A stretch of DNA of 64,000 nt from Conchocele bisecta (GCA_029237695.1 CM055272.1:32064791-32128790); one strand, 5' to 3'. Positions 34,150 to 44,541 are shown, counted from the stretch's first letter. Notes: a model not told the origin generated them from the sequence alone. Made by a program: numbers and translations.

Positions 34150-34885
34150 ATGCCGTAAAGATTCTAATAGACGCCCATGCTCTAATAGACGCCCACCCCC
34201 CACTTTTTATGTTGAAAATGACACATTTTTGGCCGATTTTCACAAAATTAGTGCCTCTAATAAACGCCCAGTACCGACTTGAAACAAAATTGGAGCTAAT
34301 TGTCCAATTAGATTTTCTTTCTTTCCATTATTTCGAAAGCAACTTCCTTTAAAATCGGGGAAAAAACATAATTGCTACTTTCACTTTCAAAAGCAGAAGC
34401 GAAATTCGACTGTTTCCGGTGTCACACAGTAAATTCCTCATCAGCAGTAGCTATTTGCACGGACACAGGGTGATCAGAATTTGCACGGTTACGGAGACGC
34501 CATTTTCAAAGCATCTCAAACCCGACAGAACCGAAACGCTAATGCTGACGAAACGTCCGTAGGCGTAAATCTGATCAGCATTATTGATCGACGCTGTCTT
34601 GATATACATTACCATTAAATTTAACATTTCTACCGACTGTACCATAATGACCAGAGTGGGCCGAAACGTCTTGGCCCAAATGTTTATAAACTGACAGACA
34701 GTACAATCAAGTCTGGCGTTTGAGAGTAGCGTCCCTTAGTTATGTTTTTGTTCAGATAGCAGAACATTGTATATTTTTTTTATCATTTTCCCTTTGCTGA
34801 ATAACACTTGCCTCTATTAAACGCCCACCCTGGACTTCGGAGCCAGTGGTGATTCTAATAGATGCCCGGGCGTCTATTCTAAGGA
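34150..34885. mobile_element. Possible MITE with CTAATAGACGCCC subterminal repeats
   Basis: TTCTAATAGACGCCC and CTCTAATAGACGCCCACCCC stand near 34160-34200, CTCTAATAAACGCCCAG near 34253, CTCTATTAAACGCCCACCC near 34812, TTCTAATAGATGCCCGGGCG near 34853, then GGGCGTCTATTCTAAGG. Repeated binding-site-like motifs clustered at two ends 700 bp apart are typical of non-autonomous DNA transposons. Exact ends not determined. Confidence 0.5.
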
Positions 34886-34992
34886 TCCCAGAACTGGGGT
34901 CAATATTTACCAGAAAAGGGGCCAATTCAACACTTTCAAGCTTGCATGCGACATGTTAGTGACATAATGTCACGCTCTGACCGCATGCGTCC

Positions 34993-35073
34993 AGATATAA
35001 AATGGCGGCAACTAGTGAAGACATAGGATTTGTCATCGTGGCCAAATGTACACTACCCACACTACATATATTT
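34993..35073 (+). other. Short ATGGCGGCA start, weak first-exon candidate
   Basis: TATAAAATGGCGGCAACTAG opens MAATSEDIGFVIVAKC and closes after 27 codons with no good donor. Upstream has GACATAATGTCACGC. Weak and possibly chance. Confidence 0.15.
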
Positions 35074-35457
35074 TCTTTATAACGGAAGGTAGATACTGGA
35101 AATGAATTCCAATTGGGACATGGATTATCCCCCTTTTGGACCTAATTTGTCCGCACGTCCGTCCGTCACGTTTCTTGTAAGAAATAAAACTTTTTAACCG
35201 TAATAATGTAGGTACTTGAAACTTGGTGCATGTTTTCCTTATGGTGTGTAGATGCGCAAAGTGAATTTCGATTTTTGATTCAACCCACGGTCATGGATTA
35301 TCTCCCCCTTTACGACTTGGAATTTCCCAATTTTGCCCTGTAAGAATTAAAACTTTTTAACTGTAATAGCTAGGGACTTGAAAGTTGGTGTGTGCCTTTC
35401 TTATGGTATGTAGATGAGCAAAGTGAATTTCGACTTTTCATTCGATCTCTGTAGCCT

Positions 35458-35760
35458 ATTTCATCAACATTGCAAAGTATACTTTACTACCAAAGTATAC
35501 TTTGAGGGAGTAATCATTTATTTTTCCTGAAATACATAATTTCACATAGAACTAACAAATGCATATATTTCATGATTAAAAGTATGCAGAATTATTATAC
35601 TGAATTTATTACATTATCACAGCCATTAAATGGCTGTGATAATGTAATAAATTCCGTATAATAAAAATTATTAAATTTAAAAAAAAAATGAAAATTTCTC
35701 CCTGAAAGTATACTTTGCTACTAAAGTATACTTTGCAATGTTGGTGAAATGGGCCACAGG
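35458..35760. mobile_element. Palindromic MITE, family C, full length
   Basis: Both arms are complete: AGCCTATTTCATCAACATTG at the left, and CAATGTTGGTGAAATGGGCC at the right. Each arm has two AAAGTATACTTT-type boxes separated by a 4-6 base spacer. The centre is the GTGATAATGTAATAAATTC hairpin. It inserted into a pearl-like array. Confidence 0.8.
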
Positions 35761-36354
35761 TATATCAATCACTGCATGACATGTTTGCATGCTTTGCCAT
35801 CATGAATCGGCTACTGGTCATGGATTATCTCCCCCTTGTTGGACTTAGCATTTGGGAAAAGTGGGTATACTGTGATGGCGCCATCGACCGTGCTCTAGTT
35901 TATGGCTTAACATATGAATATGTATAATGATAATAATCAATAGACTGGTCACACATATTCTAAGGACCATTTTACCAGCCGATGAGCCATATACATATAT
36001 CAACACAATTAATACATACTCTAATAATTAACTTCCACTGTGAACCTGCATCCTTGAGTCTTTCTAGGTTATCAAGAAAGAAAACAAAAATCTGTTGTTT
36101 TTTTCTGATGCCAAGTCCTAAGAGAGTTCACCACTGCTATGATTATTGGAGTTTCGATGAATTATGCCAAAAAACAGGCTCATAGACTCTCAAAGGTAGA
36201 CTGGTACAGACATTGTATCACTGAGTCATGACATGAGTACAGAAAAGCTACCTTAGCTTCAATAAATGAAATATATTTGGCAGAGAGCATTCGTTGGAAA
36301 CCGATCTCGAAAATCTGTTATATTTTGCATACCGGTATCTTTTGTTGAAAGGTT

Positions 36355-36862
36355 GCGATATGTGACCATGTCTGGAGATATGGGGCTTATGGGTTTGCGA
36401 CCAGTGTAGATCCAGATCAGGGGCCGTTTCACTAAACTTTGTAGGACTAAAGACTAAAATGTTCGTAAGTGCAAACTTATGATAGTCTGTAAATTTCACA
36501 TTAACAATGTTTTCTTGTAAACAATTATTGGATTTACATTTATTGAGCATAGGCTGCATATGCAGCCTATGCTCAATAAATGTAAATCCATCACGTGAAA
36601 TTTCCAGAGGATCCTAAATTTGCACTTACGAACATTTTAGTCGTATGATGTATAGTGAAACGGGCCCCAGATCAGACTGTGCATATATGCAGTCTGATCA
36701 GGATCTTTGCACTGTACACCATTTCATCAATGAAACGCTCGTCATGCTTCTAACAAGCAATGCAGATCGTTATCCGACTACAGGAGTATGCTATTTGATC
36801 AGGAGCTACACTGGTCACAAATCACACAAGCCCCATTTCTCCAGTTACAGCCACATATGAGC
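36355..36862. mobile_element. Family M MITE interrupted by a J-type palindrome
   Basis: ATATGGGGCTTATGGGTTTG starts the M element, and CAAGCCCCATTTCTCCAGTT then ACAGCCACAT ends it. The interruption is 36420-36666, flanked by the 8-bp duplication CCAGATCA (36412-36419 and 36667-36674). Confidence 0.8.
36420..36666. mobile_element. Palindromic MITE (family J), 8-bp target duplication
   Basis: GGGGCCGTTTCACTAAACTT opens and AGTGAAACGGGCC closes it. The centre is the perfect palindrome ATTTATTGAGCATAGGCTGC plus complement. The target duplication CCAGATCA is exact. A close copy is at 39401-39640. Confidence 0.85.
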
Positions 36863-36874
36863 AAAGCAGATAAC

Positions 36875-37247
36875 TACGGAGCCCTGCAGGGGACATGGAT
36901 TTTATTTTATTAATTTGTTCCCTCAATTTAACAATTCGTTCCCTCAAATTAACAATTCGTTCCCACGAAATGACAATTCGATCCTACGAAATGACAATTT
37001 GTTATCTCAATTTAACAATTTGTTCCCTCGAATTAACAATTAATTCCCACGATATAGCAATTCGTTCCCGTGGGAACAAATTGTTATTTCGTGGGAACGA
37101 ATTGTTAAAATGAGGGAACCAATTGTTAATTTGTGGGAACAAATTGCTAAATTGAGTGAGCAAATTGTTAAATTGAGCGAACAAATTGTTATTTTGTGGG
37201 AACGAATAATAAAAAAAAGAATTCTAAGTCCCCTGCGGGGCTCCGTA
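36875..37247. mobile_element. Foldback element with 21-bp repeat arms, 6-bp duplication
   Basis: The ends TACGGAGCCCTGCAGGGGAC and GTCCCCTGCGGGGCTCCGTA are flanked by GATAAC at 36869-36874 and 37248-37253. Between them lie about eight units near TTGTTCCCTCAATTTAACAA in one direction and then about seven in the complement direction, meeting at CGTTCCCGTGGGAAC. Long inverted arms made of short tandem repeats are the hallmark of foldback elements. A second copy is at 37814-38328. Confidence 0.85.
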
Positions 37248-37349
37248 GATAACCAAATTGTAATTCCTTGACTATTTGAAATACTCTCGTAAAATGTTCA
37301 TTTTCAAAGAATGTATTCGCATTAGAGTCCTATTAATTTGATCATCAAA

Positions 37350-37740
37350 CAAGAGTTGTCAGAAGACACCTAAGCTCGCCAGTTGGTAGCCAAGTGTTAT
37401 ACATGTAGGTGGGGCTTATGTTACAACGGCATTAGTAAACTAGTGGAAATGATTTTAAAGTTCTGTCAAACCATGTTTTATTGAGAAAGAAGATAAGTTA
37501 GAAAACAACAGCAGAGGACAATTTTTGTTTCCCACATTCTAAGGGTTAAGTTCTATCAAAGGAAACAGAAAATATAAGACGAATTTACCCACAATGATAC
37601 GTTTTGTGAATGCCATTACTGGGGGCCGGAGGGTCATGGATTTGTCAACGCATTATAGAAGACTATCGTAGGAATACATGTGTGAAAAAGATCTATCAAA
37701 GGAAACAGAAATTATAAGAAATAGTAATGTGCCGTATTCT
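37350..37740 (+). mobile_element. Pearl-like array broken by a family A MITE piece
   Basis: ACAAGAGTTGTCAGAAGACA at 37350 is the same start as at 22977. A family A fragment (37439-37548, ending CTAAGGGTTAA) interrupts it. Core text GGAAACAGAAATTATAAG recurs near 37560 and 37700. Confidence 0.6.
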
Positions 37741-37813
37741 GCAGTCTGCACCAATAGTATGTATAAACTCCAACAATGACAAAATTAAAACACGACTCAT
37801 GCGAGCCGTCTAT

Positions 37814-38328
37814 TACGGAGCCCCGCAGGGGACATGGATTTTTTTTTTTATTAATTTGTTCCCACGAAATAACAATTTGTTCCCTCAATTTAACAATTTG
37901 TTCCCTCGAATTAACAATTCGTTCCCATGATATAACAATTTGTTCCCTCGAATTAACAATTTGTTCCCACGAAATAACAATTTGTTCCTTCAATTTAACA
38001 ATTTGTTCCCACAAAATAACAATTTGTTCCCTCAATTTAACAATTTCTTCCCACAAAATTTGTTCCCTCGAAATAACACCAACTAGCTTCAAAGTAGATC
38101 AAAGGTGTTGCGCGCGCAGCTGGGCGCCAAAACAATTTGTGGGAACAAATTGTTAATTCGAGGGAACAAATTGTTAATTCGAGGGAACAAAATGTTGAAT
38201 TGAGGGAACAAATTGTTATTTCGTGGGAATGAATTGTTAAATAGAGGGAACAAATTGTTGGGAACAAATTGTTATTTCGTGGGAACGAATTAATAAAAAA
38301 GAATTCTACATCCCCTACGGGCTACGTA
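37814..38328. mobile_element. Foldback element with 21-bp repeat arms, second copy
   Basis: TACGGAGCCCCGCAGGGGAC starts it and CCCTACGGGCTACGTA ends it, with GTCTAT at 37808-37813 and 38329-38334. The left arm has about nine and the right arm about six 21-bp units. The loop carries a non-repeat block with AACACCAACTAGCTTCAAAG and GCGCGCAGCTGGGCGCC, absent from the first copy. Confidence 0.85.
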
Positions 38329-38379
38329 GTCTATTGAGAACTGAAGGTGGAGAAGCTATGGCGATGTTTTTATTTAACT

Positions 38380-38810
38380 ATAAATGTTGCCTGTCGGCAC
38401 ATGAAACCCCCTGCTGGCAGCCAAAGAAAACAGGACATATTTGTAAACACAGGGCCAGCGAAGCGTTGATTTGTCACAGCATGAAAGCAGACAATCGGAG
38501 CAATGGGTGTGTGCAATACCAAGCAAATCCATGAAAGGAAACATACATTATAAATCACTTAACCGAATTTCGAAGTATGTGACCTTGAAACTGGGCTTAG
38601 CGGGGGTGGAACGAACGTGGATTTTTCACAGGGCGGTAGAGGACAAGTAGAGCACAAGTGTGCGTGAAATATCAAGCAGATCCGTGAAAGGAAACATAAT
38701 TTATAAGACATTTACTCGAGCGTTAATGTTTCGGGATGGACGGACGGGATGTACAGATGCCCGTAACACTATATGCCACCATCACCATTCTGTGGCAGGG
38801 GCAAAAAACT
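38380..38810 (+). mobile_element. Pearl-like element, second type, short
   Basis: CCTGTCGGCACATGAAACCC opens it as at 30098. About two core units follow, with GATTTGTCACAGCATGAAAG and TGTGACCTTGAAACTGGG, then GGATGGACGGACGGGATG and ACTATATGCCACCATCACC with a CCATTCTGTGG hairpin. Confidence 0.7.
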
Positions 38811-38943
38811 AAGAAAACTCTGGTATAAAACCAGATGTTTTGCTTTTGTGGGGAATTGGATAATATTTCATGGGTGTGAGTGGCAACAGAATGCAATGGG
38901 CATGAAATCACACATGAACCTAAATGCCTTTGTGACCAGTGTA

Positions 38944-39343
38944 TGTTTGTTTGTTTGTTTATTGGTGTTTAACGGCCTATCAACAGCTGAGGTCATGTAA
39001 GGCCGGCAAACGGGTTCAATCCTGTTTTAACCTGCTGCATTGCGGGGAAAATCCCAAAATTGGAACGGAATAATTACATCGAGAAAAAATATATTCAGCC
39101 CTGAAATTAGAATAACCTGACCTGGTGCCAGGTCCATACCACACCAAAGTCACTTGGCCCCTTCCCCTAAATTAGGATTACGAATAATCGTAATACTCAC
39201 ATAAGGGGTATAACCAAATTCAACGGTCACATACAAAATGCCAAAGACGTATGTGAGGGCCAAACCAGGTCTCCAGTCGGAATTCCTGTAAGGAAGAATC
39301 CCGATCGTTAAATTACCCATCGCCTGCTCCCACTGCCACCCAC
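38944..39343 (+). mobile_element. SINE-like retroposon (family I), 14-bp target duplication
   Basis: TTGTGACCAGTGTA is repeated exactly at 38930-38943 and 39344-39357. The element begins with (TGTT)n, then GGTGTTTAACGGCCTATC, and has GGGTTCAATCCTG, close to the B-box consensus GGTTCGANTCC. The target lies in a family M MITE. A target duplication this long, with no inverted ends, points to LINE-driven retroposition. Confidence 0.85.
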
Positions 39344-39400
39344 TTGTGACCAGTGTAGCACGTGTAGATACATGTAGGCATACCATAAGAATCCAGTGGC

Positions 39401-39640
39401 CCGTTTCACTAAACTTTGTACGACTAAAATGTTCGTAAGTGCAATATAATGATAGTCTGTAAATTTCACATTACAGGTAACAATGTTTTCCATTAAACAA
39501 TTATTGGATTTACATTTATTGAGCATAGGCTGCAGCCTATGCTCAATAAATGTAAATCCATCAATTGAAATTTCCAGACGATCCTAAATTTGCACTTACG
39601 AACATTTTAGTTGTACAAAGTTTAGTGAAACGGGTTCCTG
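39401..39640. mobile_element. Palindromic MITE, family J
   Basis: GGCCCGTTTCACTAAACTTT to AAAGTTTAGTGAAACGGG. The central palindrome TTTATTGAGCATAGGCTGCA is slightly shorter than in the copy at 36420-36666. No clean target duplication. Confidence 0.75.
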
Positions 39641-40153
39641 GGTCCAAACTATTCACTATTTTGCCAGTGAGACGGCCACTTGGGGTCTTTATGATGGATT
39701 GTACCATGAAAGGTTTTAGTTTATCAAGAGATCTATCAGACTAAGTACCAATGAGTAACACTTTGGCAGGACATCACACCTGCAAACTGCAGATGCAAGA
39801 ATCTGTACGTGATTCACCATGACAGAAAGGGACTTATCAATTTTGCAACTAGTGTAGCCCCTGATCAACATGCACATCCATGCAGTCTGATCAGGGTCTA
39901 CACTGTTTGCTAGTGGGTTAGTAAAGGATTCCGAACTCCCCAATAACAAGAACGCCGCGATCACATATCCCATCACTGTGGTGGTCGGATTGACGGAGCT
40001 GGAAACTTAAAATCTACGAACCGGAAATTTCAAAGAATTTGATCTTGACTTGTGCATAAGGGGGAGCATGGGTGGGACGAGGAATGAAAATATGGATCAT
40101 AGCAAACATGTACATGAAATTTTAAGTCAATCGCTGATACGGCAAATAAGATA

Positions 40154-40505
40154 CTGTCTGTTCCACGTTTTGCTGCCGACGATCTTTTGGCCATTAAACA
40201 TATTAAATCTTAAAAATATTTAAAGTACTTCTTCATAAATAACAAAAAAGTATTATTTTATTAAATTCCTTCAAATATTGATTTTATTGCGAAAAAACTA
40301 TTTTCCTATTGGAATTTAACATGGGAGCTGAAAACAGATTTTTTTTTAAATGATTTTCCAAATCTAACTTTTGATTTCTTAGTTACATCTTTTCCAAGCT
40401 ATCTAGCCAAGTTTCGGAGTCAATTTCCATTTGTTTTTTGACTCCTTCCCCTTTTTTCGCCCATGTAAGTTCCAAGTTCACCCCAATTGATTCAATTGAC
40501 GCAAA
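40154..40505. mobile_element. Half copy of the CTGTTTCACGAAA-family MITE
   Basis: CTGTCTGTTCCACG, then AATATTGATTTTATTGCG and GGAATTTAACATGGGA follow the family order. The right arm is not recognisable. Confidence 0.45.
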
Positions 40506-40621
40506 ATGCATCTGGCGACTGACTCCTTGCCTGAGACCCAAAGTACCGCATTTAATTAATAGTAGACTCCTCTCTACTAGTAGTGCCCTCTCTAATACTA
40601 GCCGCCCTCCCATATTTGCAT

Positions 40622-40690
40622 TCTAAATATGTTATTTTCACATACAAAAGCCATTTAAAACATTGTTGTATGTGAAAATAACATATTTTG
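40622..40690. repeat. Palindrome, 69 bp
   Basis: AAATATGTTATTTTCACATA and TATGTGAAAATAACATATTT face each other across a 20-base loop. This would fold into a stable hairpin; possibly a MITE core. Confidence 0.8.
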
Positions 40691-41055
40691 ATCATGTTTT
40701 CCAGGTTTTGATCCCACGATTTGCATAGGCATTTATTAGAATAAATACGATACATTTGTAATGGCCTATAGTACATGTAGAGTACTTCATATTATTGATG
40801 TGCATTCATTTCCATATCACCGAAAGTAAAAGCTATGGTGATTCTTCCTGTCTAGTAAGATATTGAAGATAAACAGATCATCATGCACAAATACCCAGCC
40901 ATATTATCCTCACAGAGCAGAGGCTAGACAGCAATTTATCCTGTCAACACAGTGCGTATGTGCCGAGAAACACGGTGCCGTGAAACATTTTTGATATCCA
41001 GTCAATACAATTTTTGCATTTTACAGCCATTTGAAGGTGTTGACGGGATAAATAG
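40691..41055. other. No gene seen
   Basis: Mixed sequence. GCCGAGAAACACGGTGCCGTG near 40960 is a short inverted repeat. Confidence 0.3.
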
Positions 41056-41207
41056 AATAGTAGGTTAGTGCCGTGAATGGGAAAAAATATCCGGCGCGGC
41101 ACGGAAACGGGATGTGCTCGGCAGAGCCTCGCCCATCCCGTTTCCTGAGCCTTGCCAGATATTTGTTCCCATTCGCGGCACTAACCTACTATTCTCTATT
41201 TAAACCC
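41056..41207. repeat. Imperfect palindrome with GGTTAGTGCCG arms
   Basis: AATAGTAGGTTAGTGCCGTG on the left pairs with CGGCACTAACCTACTATTC on the right. GGAAACGGGATG / CATCCCGTTTCC forms the inner arms. GC-rich relative to its surroundings. Single copy here. Confidence 0.75.
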
Positions 41208-41885
41208 ATACGAGAGGAGATAATGATGGTAGTAAGCTGAGAGAATGTACGTAGTTATTTGTAATAGGCATACAACCATTTAAGACATTGTGATATTTTC
41301 CGTGAATGACATCGAAAGATGACAAAATATTCATATCAAATGCAGAATAGAATTTGCAGTAAAATTGTGTCAACTTTCGACGTCATTTACGGAAAGTATC
41401 GTAAATTTTGTAAATATTTAGTCTAAGGGTTTGACAATTAACCGCCATACTTGATTATTCGCGATTTGTAACTCCATGGTTCGGTGCACGAATACAATCT
41501 TGCGATTTTCCAAAAATCTATTTTAAATTTGTTGTTGCTGCTGTGAAATTCCCACACTTATTTTTCGTCAAACGCTTTCCACTCTAGATTAATTATTAGT
41601 CTCTGTATCATCCACAAACACATACTGCAAAGAATTTCAGGACATTCAGTCCTTTGATTTTTCTCTGTAAGAAAAATTGTGTATGCTCATAATGTAAATG
41701 GTTAAGATCTTACATGACAAGTATCGACTTGTGTAAAACCGGCTTGTATATATACTGGCTCAACAGAGTGGTAACTACTAGGGGGTAGCACTTCACCGAA
41801 CAATCGATGCACTGCGATATTTTGCAGACGATGCGATTCAGGATGCGCGACACTGATATTCGATTTTCACAATTCAATAACCTGT
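41208..41885. other. No gene seen
   Basis: GACATCGAAAGATGACAAAA near 41308 and TCGACGTCATTTACGGAAAG near 41378 form a loose inverted pair (GTGAATGACATCGAAAG / CTTTCGACGTCATTTAC). Otherwise no feature. Confidence 0.3.
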
Positions 41886-42177
41886 AGCCTATTTCATCAA
41901 CATTGCAAAGTATACTTTCGTAGCAAAGTATACTTTGAGGGAGAAATTTTCAATTTTTTATGATAAATTTATTAATTTTTATTATACTGAATTTATTACA
42001 TTATCACAGCCAATTTGGCTGTGATAATGTAATAAATTCAGTATAATAATTCTGCATACTTTTAATCATCAAATATGTGCAGTGGTTAGTTCTATATGAA
42101 ATAATGCATTTTGGGAAAAATAAATGATTTCTCCCTCAAAGTATACTTTGCTAGATTTTGATGAAATAGGCTACTGG
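41886..42177. mobile_element. Palindromic MITE, family C
   Basis: AGCCTATTTCATCAACATTG at the left to TTTTGATGAAATAGGCTACT at the right. The right arm has lost its second AAAGTATACTTT box. Confidence 0.8.
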
Positions 42178-42189
42178 AATCCCAAATTT

Positions 42190-42430
42190 CGCTATAAACT
42201 AGACATTATGTTTGTAAAATATGGATATGCCCCTGTGGCATAAATGGCTAAGTGTTTCAGCGACATTTCGAAGGTGACAAAGGTCAAGGTCATGTTAATG
42301 GTGGCGTGAGAAAACTCTTACAAACTTTTTGCTGTAAAATGTACACGGACGGACGTACAGACAGAAGGACGGAACCTCAAGAGCAGCACAATATGCCCCC
42401 CTTGCTATCGCATAGGGGGTGTAATACAAG
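42190..42430 (+). mobile_element. Pearl-like element, short
   Basis: One core-like block with GACAAAGGTCAAGGTCATG, then CACGGACGGACGTACAGAC and AGGACGG, then AATATGCCCCCCTTGCTATC with a hairpin on CGCATAGGGGG. Abuts the family C MITE at 41886-42177. Confidence 0.6.
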
Positions 42431-42497
42431 TTATTGTCGGGTACACTGTACGAATACAAAAATTAAATTGTTGGGAAGAATATACACAAACCAGTCC

Positions 42498-43159
42498 CAG
42501 TGTTCTGCCAAGGACGCAGGATCGATCGCGCCATTGGCGCAGAAAAATTGTCAATGGCGCAAGAAAAAAGCGCTCGTGAAATGTACCGGAAATGTCAAAT
42601 TTTCGCATAGCAACAGCGCTTAGCTATACATCTATCGACGGTTTTCATTGGATGGTATATTTACATAAGTGATACAAGTATAAAGCGAACTATTTCGGTC
42701 CGCCAATCAGAAAAGCCGTTTGAAATGCGCGTATTGTCATCAACTTAATAATGAATGACTAAACATGGATTTGTCTGCCAAGAAGACATCGCGAACTATT
42801 CTCAATTTCTTTGAGCCGAAAACCAAAAAAGCTAAGACATCAGATGATGACGCATCAGATGCTACAAGATTGGGAGCCGATGGAAGGATAAAGAACTACA
42901 AATACATCATGATCATGTTTTAATGTTTATTTCCATGTTTTTTTCACAATCACAACATGCTGAAAATTTACATTAATTAATTATTGCAAGTCCATTTTCG
43001 GGCTCAGCAAAACACTATTTCAAACTATTAATTACTTTAATTGCTGTTCGAAGCAGTGTTTTTCTTCAAAATACCATGTGTGACCCCATCATTTTTGAAA
43101 ATGTCCCCACTTTTTTTTACCCATGGGGTCCATGTCTCCGATTTTTTGGCAGAACACTG
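42498..43159 (+). mobile_element. hAT-type deletion derivative, CAGTG ends
   Basis: The 14-bp inverted ends CAGTGTTCTGCCAA (42498-42511) and TTGGCAGAACACTG (43146-43159) are flanked by CAGTCC on both sides (42492-42497 and 43160-43165). CAGTG ends are common in hAT transposons, although the visible duplication is 6 rather than 8 bases. The 662-bp body holds a CCAATCAG box and the start of a reading frame (42765), so it seems to be a transposon that kept its 5' coding end and lost the rest. Confidence 0.7.
42765..42923 (+). pseudogene. N-terminal remnant of a probable hAT transposase, 52 codons
   Basis: ATGGATTTGTCTGCC opens MDLSAKKTSRTILNFFEPKT, then KKAKTSDDDASDAT, and stops at 42921-42923. 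A short TILxFF-type motif followed by a basic, nuclear-localisation-like stretch is a common beginning for hAT and ZMYM-like transposase proteins. The rest of the protein is missing. Family assignment is inference from this short N-terminus plus the hAT-like ends. Confidence 0.4.
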
Positions 43160-43324
43160 CAGTCCAGTGGTTTGGAACAATTTTGGGTTCGATTTTATGC
43201 ATTTTATCACGTATAAGGACCATTGAAAATGTATTTTGTGAAAGGGGTACGACCCAAGTATCGTGATTCGCATTGTATCATGAAGTCTGTGTATCTTTAC
43301 ACCCCTAGTAACAACATATAACCA

Positions 43325-43481
43325 GTCACTGTGGCCTAGTGGATAAGGCACCAACCTTGCAACTGAGAGGTTGAAGGTTCGAGCCTCCGCTCGGACTGAT
43401 GTGGCCGGTTGGTTAGCCGCCAGCTAGTACTCTTTGCATGCTAGCGGTGAAAATATCTGCCAAACCAATTAGGTGTATATG
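43325..43481 (+). mobile_element. tRNA-derived SINE head
   Basis: TGGCCTAGTGG (43332-43342) fits a pol III A box and GGTTCGAGCC (43376-43385) a B box, at normal tRNA spacing. The acceptor and anticodon stems do not pair properly, so it is not a working tRNA gene. The tRNA-unrelated body (CTCTTTGCATGCTAGCGG, CTGCCAAACCAATTAG) reappears inverted at 17929-17996. Confidence 0.7.
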
Positions 43482-43592
43482 TTTTATTTCTCTCTGTAAA
43501 TATGTCTTGGAATTTCATTAGAATCGAGTCCTCAGGACACAATTCTAATGAAATTCCAAGACATATTCATGATATTTACAAGGAGAAATAAA
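43482..43592. mobile_element. Palindromic MITE (ATGTCTTGGAATTTC family)
   Basis: It is bounded by TTTATTTCTC and GGAGAAATAAA. It lies in the 3' part of the tRNA-SINE, matching the arrangement at 17822-17996. Confidence 0.75.
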
Positions 43593-43772
43593 AGAAAATA
43601 TGATGATTATTGTCTGCTATTTTTTAACTATTTATAGCCCACAAGTTTCCCAGCATGCAAAGAGTGAAATATAACTTTGGACAGGAATTGGGAAGTACTG
43701 ATTGTTCAATGGAGTGTCTCATATTTACTATAATCTTACTGAGATAAATAATCATTTTTTCCATGAGAAAAA

Positions 43773-44177
43773 TTGTGTATTTTCAGCATGATGTATGTTC
43801 AATTGGTATATTATATTATCACTACATGTAATGATGAGGATCAACACTTATCGCATATGTGTAGGAAAATTTTGCTCCCCGTATGTAGCTGTGACTGGCG
43901 GACATCTTGGATAACGCAATCATATGATTTAAACAAAAATCGCACCAGAGCTATCGTTCCTCCTCGCAACGATATTGCGCTCCTGAAAGATGGGCAATAT
44001 CGCTACAGAGAACATGCATATATCCACATACAAATAAAATATATTACCTCCCATGCATTATCAACAGAGTGGGAAGCCGTGTCAGGAATTGCAATTAACC
44101 AAGAAAAGAAGTTTGTGTGCACAAAAGCAGGAAATGCAGTGAAGTCAGAGTTCCAGATAAGCTGCGTATTTGCTTAA
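43773..44177 (+). CDS. Unidentified reading frame, 134 codons
   Basis: An open frame from 43773 runs into the MITE at 44151, where it stops. The unique part (about 43850-44150) reads RAIVPPRNDIALLKDG and TEWEAVSGIAINQEKK. No family recognised, no splice signals stand out, and its end lies in repeat sequence. It may be chance or a decayed transposon fragment. Confidence 0.15.
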   Translation: MCIFSMMYVQLVYYIITTCNDEDQHLSHMCRKILLPVCSCDWRTSWITQSYDLNKNRTRAIVPPRNDIALLKDGQYRYREHAYIHIQIKYITSHALSTEWEAVSGIAINQEKKFVCTKAGNAVKSEFQISCVFA

Positions 44178-44541
44178 ATACCCAATTAAAATTGCCAAAA
44201 ACCCAATTGAAATCAGAAGTCGCGAGTATCAAAAAGCAATGAAAAGTTTGTGGTACCTTTATTATGCTGTAGAAACAATAAATAGATCACAAATATAGCA
44301 TATTTTTCTTATTTTACATGAAAACACATCTTGGTATTTCATTAGAATTGTGTCCTTGGAGACAATTCTAATGAAATGCCAAGATATGTTTTCATTTCGA
44401 AGCAAACTATTCAATAAATTGCTGTCTGTTGATGTGTAAACAGTAGTGTGATTTTATTTTACCCAATTAAAATGTTGAAATACCCAATTGCTTCAGAAAT
44501 GATGGAGTAAAAATACTCAATTATTAATTCCTTATCTGGAG
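44151..44541. mobile_element. MITE with TCCAGATAAG ends and AATTCTAATG hairpin
   Basis: It starts TCCAGATAAGCTGCGTATTT and ends CTTATCTGGA. It contains CCCAATTAAAATTGCC and a hairpin of GGTATTTCATTAGAATTG type. An inverted near-copy lies at 45018-45364, giving a long inverted pair with a spacer of about 480 bp. Confidence 0.7.

Larger units (their letters stand above)
34900..35840 (-). mobile_element. Pearl-like element, inverted, split by a family C MITE
   Basis: On the minus strand it mirrors the array at 21240-21935: GTCATGGATTATCTCCCCC, TTATGGTGTGTAGATGCGC and AACTTTTTAACCG recur, beginning after the CCGCACGTCCGTCCGTCACG microsatellite at 35150. The MITE at 35458-35760 interrupts it; GGTCATGGATTATCTCCCCC resumes at 35817. 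Confidence 0.6.

Noticed and set aside
37712..38156. Two overlapping 126-codon reading frames on opposite strands
   Set aside because: Both are by-products of the 21-bp repeat arms of the foldback element; no start or codon signal suggests translation.
43325..43400. Possible tRNA gene
   Set aside because: A and B boxes are present, but the acceptor and anticodon stems do not pair; it is a tRNA-derived SINE head.
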